From Opitutaceae bacterium BACL24 MAG-120322-bin51 (lineage in GTDB: Bacteria; Verrucomicrobiota; Verrucomicrobiia; Opitutales; Coraliomargaritaceae), in NCBI GenBank assembly GCA_905182465.1, contig CAJJBI010000001.1, positions 1 to 64,000 of the forward strand: 64,000 bases of DNA, in the 5' to 3' direction. The number at the start of each line of letters is the position of its first letter. Within the stretch, counting starts at the first letter, position 1. A program made the position numbers and the translations under genes. Shown piece after piece: positions 55,881-64,000 of this stretch. Under the pieces are notes generated by a model. It was given only the letters and a program-made list of their open reading frames with translations, searched no databases and had not been told where the DNA came from.

Positions 55881-56678
55881 ATGATACTCCCAAAAATACC
55901 TCAAGAGCTCACAGATTTTAAACCAGAGATCGGGCTCATTCTTGGCTCCGGCCTCGGCTTTTTTGCCGACGACCGCATTGAAGTAGTCGGGCGCTTGCCT
56001 TACGGGGATATTGAAGGCTTTCCTGTTTCCACGGTGCAGGGGCATGTTGGCCAATTTGTTTACGGCACAATCGAAGGTAAGCGTGTGATCTGTATGCAAG
56101 GTCGCTTTCACTTCTACGAAGGCTACACCATGTCTCAGGTCACTTTGCCCATCCGTGCGATGCATCAGATGGGCGTCCGCACACTCTTTGTGACCAATGC
56201 CGCAGGTGGCATCAATCTCGACTTCGTGCCGGGCAACTTCATGTTACTTAGTGACCATATCAACGGGCTAGGAACCAATCCCCTAATCGCATGGAAGGGA
56301 AGTGAGGGCGTCCAATTCCCTGATATGACTGAGGTCTACGATGGCGATCTTCGTGCAAAGATTCGCGACTGGGCGAAGGCCCATTCAGTCGATCTAAAAG
56401 AGGGCGTCTATCTCGCCACGACGGGTCCTAGTTTTGAAACACCTGCTGAGGTGCGTGCCTTTGGCATCCTTGGAGCGGATGCAGTCGGCATGTCCACTGT
56501 TCCCGAAGCCATCGTCGCGCGTAAGTTTGGCATGCGCGTCATTGGCATTTCCTGCATCACTAACGCCGCTGCCGGTATCTCTAAAACTGAACTGACGCAC
56601 GAAGAAGTTACTGAGACTGCCGATAGCGTTCGTCCGCAGTTTGCAGATTTGCTCGCCGCTGGGGTGAGCCTCGCTTAA
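55881..56678 (+). CDS. purine-nucleoside phosphorylase
   Basis: 265 residues, trimeric-type PNP. Phosphate loop LILGSGLGFF near the start, GRFHFYEGYTMSQVTLPIR, TNAAGGIN and MSTVPEAIVARKFGM with ISCITNAAAG. The conserved Asn that selects 6-oxopurines (T-N in SCITNAA) suggests inosine and guanosine as substrates. 110 bases after the pyrimidine phosphorylase. Confidence 0.93.
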   Translation: MILPKIPQELTDFKPEIGLILGSGLGFFADDRIEVVGRLPYGDIEGFPVSTVQGHVGQFVYGTIEGKRVICMQGRFHFYEGYTMSQVTLPIRAMHQMGVRTLFVTNAAGGINLDFVPGNFMLLSDHINGLGTNPLIAWKGSEGVQFPDMTEVYDGDLRAKIRDWAKAHSVDLKEGVYLATTGPSFETPAEVRAFGILGADAVGMSTVPEAIVARKFGMRVIGISCITNAAAGISKTELTHEEVTETADSVRPQFADLLAAGVSLA

Positions 56679-56822
56679 ACTGAGCTAAATTTATTGTAAC
56701 TTTGAAAAGCACGAAAGACGCGGAAGCTATGAATCGTAAATACACTAGATTTCCGCTGTCATCATTTTCGAATATTTATCGTTTTTAAGTAGTTAAAATT
56801 ATATAACCAAGCCATCTACATC

Positions 56823-57443
56823 ATGACTACCGATCTATCCACTCATCCGCTTGTCCAGCACTATTTGACGATCCTTCGTGATCGTTCAACCCAAGCTTCT
56901 GAGTTTCGTCGAAGCTGCAAAGGTATTACCGAAGTGATCATGGTCGAAGCGGCCAAGTTACTAAGTCTAGATGCGATTCAAGTGCAAACGCCACTTGAGA
57001 TTGCGGATGGATCTAAGCTTTCCCCTGGCGTCGTTTTCGTTCCGATACTTCGTGCGGGTCTGGGTATGCTCGACCCTGCTATGGGGATCATCCCTGGTTC
57101 TAGTGTGGGCTACATCGGGATGGAGCGTGACGAAGCTACCGCGGAGGCAAAGTGCTACTATGCCAAGATGCCCGACCTCAGCGCCAGCACGCAGGTGTTC
57201 GTCCTAGATCCCATGCTCGCCACCGGCGGCTCAGCTGCACAGTGCGTCGAGCAGATCAAAGCCAAAGGCGCTAAGAAAGTGAACATGGTCTGTATCATCG
57301 CCGCCCCCGAAGGCATTGCCGCCTTCGAAGAAGCACACCCCGATGTTACCATCGTCGCAGGAAAAATTGACAGGGAACTTAACGATCAGAAATACATCCT
57401 CCCTGGGCTAGGTGACTTCGGAGATCGCTTGTTCAATACGTGA
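56823..57443 (+). CDS. upp: uracil phosphoribosyltransferase
   Basis: 206 residues. Makes UMP from uracil and PRPP. FVPILRAGLGMLDPA and the PRPP loop VLDPMLATGGSA (about 131-142), with uracil-binding YILPGLGDFGDR near the end. Completes the salvage group: the phosphorylases release uracil and bases, Upp recaptures uracil. Confidence 0.96.
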   Translation: MTTDLSTHPLVQHYLTILRDRSTQASEFRRSCKGITEVIMVEAAKLLSLDAIQVQTPLEIADGSKLSPGVVFVPILRAGLGMLDPAMGIIPGSSVGYIGMERDEATAEAKCYYAKMPDLSASTQVFVLDPMLATGGSAAQCVEQIKAKGAKKVNMVCIIAAPEGIAAFEEAHPDVTIVAGKIDRELNDQKYILPGLGDFGDRLFNT

Positions 57444-57472
57444 TGAGAGAAGGTCTTGATAGAGCAACAGCA

Positions 57473-58906
57473 CTAGTCACCCTGTAGCACATGCAGGTTG
57501 GCCATCGAGATGCCGCTAAGCATGGCACCGACGATGCCGAGGAAGCCTTGGTCAGTGCCGGCTAGGTAGAGATTCTTTAGGTGGGTGCGGCCGTCTTTGA
57601 TTTTGTTGGGGGCACCGTAGATTGCGCCGTTTAGGTGACCCGTATATTTACGCACGGTGCGGGGGGTGAACATGTCCTTAGCTAGACGGTGATCTTCGAA
57701 ATTGAGATTGTTTTTGGGCTTAGGTAGCAGACCGAGAGTGACTTTTTGTAATTCGTCATACCAATGAGACTTTTGCGCAAGATAGTCGTCTTCGTTGAGA
57801 GCGCACCATTTGTCGTGGTTAGCCATGGCGGTGACGCGAAGGAAGCCTTCGTCGAGTTGGCGATCTTCGCCATATTGGTAGTTGTTGGGGAAGCAAATAA
57901 CGCCACTGGTTGGGTCGACGAGCTCGTCTTCGACGCGAGCATAGCGAAAGCGTTCGGCGGTGTTAAAAAAGATAATGGTGTCATCCCAGCCGAATTCGGT
58001 GGGTTGTTTATCTAATACGGTGATGGTTTCGGTGAAGCTGAGATGGCCAATATTGTCGGATTCGGCGTCGACGGGTTGATCAGTGCAGAGACGGGCGGTC
58101 TCAACGGCTCCAGCGGTGGAGATGATCTTGTCAGCAGTGATTGTGGCGCCGCTGTCGAGTTCGATGGTGGTGGCTTTATCCCCGCTTGTATGGATCTTTT
58201 GGATACCACATTTCATTTTGCGGATACCGCCGAGGCTGCGGTACTTATCTTGAAGAAGTTTCACGATCACGCGCACGCCGTCGAGTGGTCGGGCGAAGCC
58301 TTCGAAAAAGAGGGAGCGAAACATGATGGCGAATTGGCCATAATCCATATCATGCTCTTGTGCGCTGCCATAATACATGACGGGGCAGAAAATCATGTCC
58401 TCCAGCAGTGGGTCGGATATGTGACGCTGCACGGCTTTACGGGCGGAGGAGGGCATAGAGCCGAGATTAAAGGCGTCGAGGGTGCGGACTTCTTCGGCTA
58501 GGGCGAGGAAACCGTCGATTTGCTTGGGGAAGGCGCGGGCGACTTCGGCCTCGAAAAAAGCGAATTCGTTGTTGAATCCGAGTTGGCAGTCGGGGAAGTG
58601 AATGCGTGAGCAATTCTGTGGGCAGAGGTCGAGGGCATCGTAAGGGATACGAAGTTGGCGTAGCAGCTTGGTCAGAGGAGTTCCCTTGGTGCCTTTGGGC
58701 ACATAGTTCGTCATGGCGTGTAGGCCTACATCGAACTTACGCCCTGCCTGGCTGTAAAAAGAGTTGAGTCCGCCTGAGGCATTGTGGCGCTCTAGGATGA
58801 TGACATTCTTGCCAGCAAGTGCTAGGCGGATGCCCGCAGCGAGGCCAGCCATACCAGCGCCGATGATGACGGTTTCGTAGTGTTGCTGATCGAGGGAGCT
58901 TGGCAT
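57473..58906 (-). CDS. phytoene desaturase/retinol saturase-like FAD oxidoreductase
   Basis: 477 residues. FAD-binding start VIIGAGMAGLAAGIRLALAG with ERHNASGGLNSFY, and a C-terminal flavin motif NLYLAGTDQGFLGIVGAMLSG. Belongs to the CrtI/NAD(P)-binding Rossmann oxidoreductases. No crtB or other carotenoid gene is nearby; instead it follows an ACP and a ketosynthase gene, so an acyl chain bound to ACP or a lipid is a more likely substrate than phytoene. No signal peptide. The activity is inferred. Confidence 0.8.
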   Translation of the reverse strand: MPSSLDQQHYETVIIGAGMAGLAAGIRLALAGKNVIILERHNASGGLNSFYSQAGRKFDVGLHAMTNYVPKGTKGTPLTKLLRQLRIPYDALDLCPQNCSRIHFPDCQLGFNNEFAFFEAEVARAFPKQIDGFLALAEEVRTLDAFNLGSMPSSARKAVQRHISDPLLEDMIFCPVMYYGSAQEHDMDYGQFAIMFRSLFFEGFARPLDGVRVIVKLLQDKYRSLGGIRKMKCGIQKIHTSGDKATTIELDSGATITADKIISTAGAVETARLCTDQPVDAESDNIGHLSFTETITVLDKQPTEFGWDDTIIFFNTAERFRYARVEDELVDPTSGVICFPNNYQYGEDRQLDEGFLRVTAMANHDKWCALNEDDYLAQKSHWYDELQKVTLGLLPKPKNNLNFEDHRLAKDMFTPRTVRKYTGHLNGAIYGAPNKIKDGRTHLKNLYLAGTDQGFLGIVGAMLSGISMANLHVLQGD

Positions 58907-59043
58907 CAGAGAGTGTCTTAGAGTGGAGGGCAGTGCATTGTCGTTACCTAAATGGCAGAAATGACAGAGTGGCCATCCAGATACAACGAAACACAGACAA
59001 GATGCCTGTGCTACGTGGGTGATACTACTTGAACCGCGAAAAT

Positions 59044-59295
<252 letters not shown>

Positions 59296-59341
59296 GGTTA
59301 TAAGATGGCTAATAAATGATGAATGATACTTAAAAGGGCGA

Positions 59342-60598
<1,257 letters not shown>

Positions 60599-60612
60599 GG
60601 AAAGCGGTATTG

Positions 60613-60641
60613 GATACCACGTGAAGCAGTGAAACTGTCAA
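60613..60641 (-). promoter_or_regulatory. possible promoter of the ketosynthase-ACP-oxidoreductase group
   Basis: Minus strand TTGACA (60641-60636) and GGTATC near 60618-60613, spacer 17, 15 bases before the start codon. The short distance to the ATG weakens the call. Confidence 0.35.
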
Positions 60642-60741
60642 TAGTGTAAAAGTTTTGCTTTGGGGCAAATGCAGATCCGGTATTTTGGCTAATCGTTGTT
60701 TTTTTTTTGCAATGTGAAATGCTAAGCTCATCTTGAACTAA

Positions 60742-61731
60742 ATGAACGTATTAGTAGTCGGAGGAGCAGGTTACATTGGTAGCCATTGTGTGCGTCAACT
60801 CGTCGCAGCAGGGCATCGCCCTGTTGTCTTAGATAATCTGGTATTCGGCCACCGATCCGCGGTCAGCGCGGAAATACCGTTCTATGATGCGGATCTGGGT
60901 GACCAAGAGATCGTGGGACAAATCCTGCGTGATGAGTCGATCGAGCTAGTCATGCATTTTGCTGCCTTTGCCTATGTCGGCGAGTCGGTCACTGAGCCTC
61001 GAAAATACTACGAGAACAATTTTGTCGCTACGCTCCGCCTCCTCGAGACAATGCTGGATAACGGAGTCAAAAAATTTGTTTTCTCTTCAACCTGCGCGAC
61101 TTATGGCGAACCGCAGTCGCTTCCTATCGTAGAGACGCTGCCACAAGCACCGATCAACCCCTACGGACAGACCAAGCTAGATGTGGAAAATTGCCTCAAA
61201 TCTTTTGCCCATGCTTACGGCCTCAGTTTTGCCGCATTTCGTTACTTTAACGCCGCCGGCGCAGCAGAGGACGGCACACTCGGCGAAGACCACCAACCAG
61301 AGACGCACCTAATTCCCCTCGTGATCGACGCGGCTACGGGTCGCCGCGATCATATCAAAATATTCGGCACAGATTATGATACGCCTGATGGCACTTGTTT
61401 GCGCGATTACGTGCATGTTGACGATCTTTCGCGTGCGCACATTGCCGCTTTTGAAAAGCTAGAGACTCCTGGAGCGAGTTATTTCTACAATCTTGGCACA
61501 GGCCGCCCCAATTCTGTTCGCGAGATCATTGATGCGGTCGAAGCCGTGACTGGCCTCAAGGTGCCCGTAGTCGAAGACGGTCGCCGCGCGGGAGATCCAC
61601 CCGCACTCTACGCCGACTCTAGCAAGGCGCAGGATGAGCTGGGATGGGAGATTAAATTCACCGAAGTCAAAGATATCATCGAGACCGCTTGGCGCTGGCA
61701 TCAGGCCAATCCCGATGGCTTCGCAGACTAG
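60742..61731 (+). CDS. galE: UDP-glucose 4-epimerase
   Basis: 329 residues, short-chain dehydrogenase fold. NAD loop VGGAGYIGSH (6-15), catalytic SSTCATYG and NPYGQTKLDVE (Tyr-x-x-x-Lys), and RYFNAAGA. Interconverts UDP-glucose and UDP-galactose for surface polysaccharides. Stands alone, divergent from the ketosynthase group. Confidence 0.94.
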   Translation: MNVLVVGGAGYIGSHCVRQLVAAGHRPVVLDNLVFGHRSAVSAEIPFYDADLGDQEIVGQILRDESIELVMHFAAFAYVGESVTEPRKYYENNFVATLRLLETMLDNGVKKFVFSSTCATYGEPQSLPIVETLPQAPINPYGQTKLDVENCLKSFAHAYGLSFAAFRYFNAAGAAEDGTLGEDHQPETHLIPLVIDAATGRRDHIKIFGTDYDTPDGTCLRDYVHVDDLSRAHIAAFEKLETPGASYFYNLGTGRPNSVREIIDAVEAVTGLKVPVVEDGRRAGDPPALYADSSKAQDELGWEIKFTEVKDIIETAWRWHQANPDGFAD

Positions 61732-61928
61732 TATATTTTTCGCCATGGACTTGCGCGAGCAAACCACTGGCGTGGATGCCAGCTTCAACGGTTCACGTCC
61801 TAATAAAGCGATATGCTTGAACCTCTTAATCGATGGATTAGTCGATAATTGGTGGTTGATTCACTGCTCTAACTAGAACATTTGTTTGAACTTTTGTCGC
61901 GTTCTGGCTTCTTACACCATCTACGTCC

Positions 61929-63464
61929 ATGCTTGATCGCCATTACAAATTTTTACTGCCCTTATTTATTATCACGGGGATTCTTTCTGCCGAGGATGCA
62001 GAATTGCCTTTACGGGCAGCCATCGCGTCGGCGCTAGAGCATAATCTGGACCTACGAATTGCTACTTATGCACCTGCCAATGCGCTTGACTCCGTTGCGA
62101 TCGAAGAAGCTAAGTTCGACCCATCGCTCTTTGCTAGGGCTTCCCTACAAGAGCGAAAATCAGCGGCTCGAAGTAGTGCATTAGATGATGATGTTGTACC
62201 CGAAAGTGAAAACCGTCGCGCGCAAGCGGGGATAGATAAGCGCTTTTCAACAGGTGCGACCATTACCTTAGATTCTTCTACTACCCGAAGCTCTTCTAAT
62301 AACAACGCTGTACGTAATCCGGACTACGGCAGCAATGTGGGCCTATTAATTCGCCAGCCACTGTTGAAGGACGCTTGGTCGACCGTCAATCTCGCCCCGC
62401 TAGCTCGGGCTAAAGTTACAGCCGAGCGCTCCCTATTCGAGCTGCGCTCCGACGTGCTAGACCTTGTACTTAATACCGAGATCGCTTATTGGAATCTCGT
62501 CTATACTCGCGCTGATAAGGCCTTGACCGCCTCAAGTATGGCCCTTGCGAAAAATCTCCTCGAGGAGAACGGCGAGCGCAAACGTCTTGGCCTCGTCACT
62601 CCACTCGAAGTGCTACAGGCTGAGGCTGAATTTCTCAACCAGCAAGAGGCCATTATTCAAGCCGATCGCGCGATCGAAGATGCCCAGGATGTGCTCCGGC
62701 ACGCCATGGGACAGACCGATTTTATGGAAACGATTAGTGGCGAGATCCTCGTCACGAGTTTGCCGGATAAGATGGAGCCACCGCGTCCTATTGGTGATGT
62801 AGTCAAGGACACCGTAATTAGTGACGTCGATGCCAAGGTGCAGGAGCGCCGAATCGAAGTTGAACGGATTAATCGTATCCTTGCCCAAGATGAGACACGT
62901 CCCGATCTTGATTTAACTGCTGGTGTCACTTATCTCGGCCGTGATCAAGATGGCAATACCGCTTACCGCGGCGCCTACAATGCTGACGGTCATGATTGGA
63001 CACTCGGCCTTGAAGTACGTATGCCTTGGGGTTTCCGTGATGCCCGCGCCCGCGCTCGGCAAGCCGAGCGGGCCCTTGAGTCAGCGACTCTCCAGCTCTA
63101 TAGCATTAAGCAGGAAAAGGCGCTTGCTGCTCGTAACGCTTGGCGCTCCGCCAGCGCGGGTTTTAAACGTATTGAAGTCACTCGCGCCTCAGTCTTACTC
63201 AACGAAGAAGCCTTCGAGCAAGAACGTGCTCGCTATGGCTCTGGCCTTGTACCTTATCGCAGTGTCCTCGAAGCGCAGCGTGACTACGACCGTGCGAAGA
63301 GCAACTACCTACAATCAATTATAGAAGCACTCCGTGCCACAGTTCGGCTCAGTCGTGTCGATGGCACATTACTTGCCCGCAACGGTCTCGATTGGAATGC
63401 CGTCGAACCTTTCACGCAATTGACCGCGCCGACTGTCGATCTCGATTCAGTATCTGCCAAATAA
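61929..63464 (+). CDS. TolC-family outer-membrane efflux protein
   Basis: 511 residues. Signal peptide to about residue 20 (LLPLFIITGILSAED), then two OEP repeats: long helices such as LDLVLNTEIAYWNLVYTRADKAL and ALAARNAWRSASAGFKRIEV, with the second copy of the beta segment near LGLEVRMPWGF. Forms the outer-membrane duct of a tripartite exporter. The adaptor gene follows after 5 bases; the transporter is beyond the window. Confidence 0.9.
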   Translation: MLDRHYKFLLPLFIITGILSAEDAELPLRAAIASALEHNLDLRIATYAPANALDSVAIEEAKFDPSLFARASLQERKSAARSSALDDDVVPESENRRAQAGIDKRFSTGATITLDSSTTRSSSNNNAVRNPDYGSNVGLLIRQPLLKDAWSTVNLAPLARAKVTAERSLFELRSDVLDLVLNTEIAYWNLVYTRADKALTASSMALAKNLLEENGERKRLGLVTPLEVLQAEAEFLNQQEAIIQADRAIEDAQDVLRHAMGQTDFMETISGEILVTSLPDKMEPPRPIGDVVKDTVISDVDAKVQERRIEVERINRILAQDETRPDLDLTAGVTYLGRDQDGNTAYRGAYNADGHDWTLGLEVRMPWGFRDARARARQAERALESATLQLYSIKQEKALAARNAWRSASAGFKRIEVTRASVLLNEEAFEQERARYGSGLVPYRSVLEAQRDYDRAKSNYLQSIIEALRATVRLSRVDGTLLARNGLDWNAVEPFTQLTAPTVDLDSVSAK

Positions 63465-63469
63465 ATACC

Positions 63470-64000
63470 ATGAAACGTAACATCATAATTATTTTTGTTT
63501 CAGTCCTGATTGTTGCAGGCATCTACGGGTTGATTCAAGTCGTCCCCGATGGTAACGCTAGAAAGTCAGGTGTTGTCCAAACAGACATCGCTGCGCTTCG
63601 CGATCTCAAATCCGTCGTCCCCGCCACGGGTGAGGTGTTACCCCTTCTTAGTTCGATCGTGAAGTCCGAGATAAGTGGTCGCATCACGCGTATTTTGGTA
63701 GAGGAGGGCGACTCTGTTCAGCGGGGGGATGTGCTCGTAGAGCTAGATCGTATCAGCCTTCAAACGCGAGTACGTGAAGCCGAACGTAGTTTCGAAGCTG
63801 ATCGCCTCCGCCTTGAACGCTCGAAGCGTAATTACGAGCGACTGAAAGAACTTCACATTAAAAAATTTGTCGGCGAAAAAGAATTCCTCGATGCCAAGAC
63901 CGATTTTAAACTTTCCGAACTCAACCTTGAGATCGCACAAGCCCGTCTCGAAGATGCCGAAGAGGATCTCTCGAAAACTGTTATAACTGCGCCACACGAG
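63470..64000 (+). CDS. HlyD/RND-type periplasmic adaptor, C-terminus outside window
   Basis: 177 residues visible from the ATG at 63470. N-terminal anchor (NIIIIFVSVLIVAGIYGLI), then the lipoyl half-motif SGRITRILVEEGDSVQRGDVLVELD and a coiled-coil hairpin (TRVREAERSFEADRLRLERS, then AQARLEDAEEDL). It should link the TolC-family protein to an inner-membrane pump, as in MacA or HlyD systems. Type of transporter unknown. Confidence 0.9.
   Translation, partial: MKRNIIIIFVSVLIVAGIYGLIQVVPDGNARKSGVVQTDIAALRDLKSVVPATGEVLPLLSSIVKSEISGRITRILVEEGDSVQRGDVLVELDRISLQTRVREAERSFEADRLRLERSKRNYERLKELHIKKFVGEKEFLDAKTDFKLSELNLEIAQARLEDAEEDLSKTVITAPHE

Noticed and set aside
58043-58501. 152-codon plus-strand frame
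   Set aside because: Gly/Asp-rich shadow inside the FAD oxidoreductase gene.

Overview
The window is a 64 kb piece of a bacterial chromosome of roughly 50% GC. It is probably from a Verrucomicrobiota member of the Opitutae (Puniceicoccales/Opitutales, Coraliomargarita-like). The clues are a Minf_1886-type protein restricted to Verrucomicrobia and Planctomycetes, a DUF1800-DUF1501 pair coupled to a PEP-CTERM protein, poor use of Shine-Dalgarno sites, and otherwise ordinary Gram-negative genes (lptF, kdsD, TolC, ExbBD, UppS-CdsA-Dxr-RseP). No CRISPR array, intact insertion sequence or prophage was seen. The lineage call rests on gene content and is an inference.

Layout. 1-5431 (minus): an arginine operon read argC-argJ-argB-argD-argF, with argF cut by the window edge. 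5560-6490 (minus): rplM-rpsI and their terminator. 6649-11707 (plus): rpoZ, smpB, homoserine kinase, the Minf_1886 protein and a two-module M16 peptidase. 11815-16605 (plus): tRNA-Arg(CCT), a large TPR protein, ExbB, ExbD and an anchored protein in the TonB position. 16630-20644: dCMP deaminase, YqgE, zinc-independent L36 and L31, a ComEC-like protein (minus), and a PF04020 membrane protein. 20852-25787: lipoamide dehydrogenase, an MBL-fold exonuclease-like protein, a YkgJ-type Cys cluster protein, an L,D-transpeptidase, asd and a 4-TM protein. 25844-30585: a CAT-anticodon tRNA, then an AT-richer DUF1800-DUF1501-PEP-CTERM operon (minus). 30794-33483: rpmH-rnpA-yidD-yidC. 33555-35780: yebC, a small lipoprotein and kdsD. 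36059-39930 (minus): a PpiD-like chaperone, a DUF4250 protein and htpG. 40236-45780: an Hpt protein, an alanine/glycine:cation symporter (minus), lptF, an RlmI-like methyltransferase and an M29 aminopeptidase. 45855-48557: an esterase (minus) and dnaX. 48660-53016 (minus): uppS-cdsA-dxr-rseP. 53252-57443: cysH (minus), then nucleoside salvage (pyrimidine phosphorylase, purine phosphorylase, upp). 57473-60598 (minus): a ketosynthase-ACP-FAD desaturase cassette. 60742-64000: galE, a TolC-family protein and a HlyD-like adaptor cut by the window end.

Two points stand out. First, several conserved genes are broken by single-base frameshifts: argJ, the TPR gene (twice), the DUF1800 gene (twice) and yidC. 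Because yidC is normally essential and the frames resume cleanly, base-level indel errors in this assembly are the most economical explanation. Second, dnaX also changes frame, but at an exact A AAA AAG heptamer inside a run of ten A, right after domain III. That is what a programmed gamma/tau switch looks like. If real, the short gamma form is the unshifted product and tau needs the shift, the reverse of E. coli. Other leads are the ketosynthase-ACP-desaturase cassette, the exosortase-linked DUF1800/DUF1501 operon, the zinc-independent L36/L31 pair together with a DnaX lacking its zinc cysteines, and a palindrome ahead of the nucleoside salvage genes.
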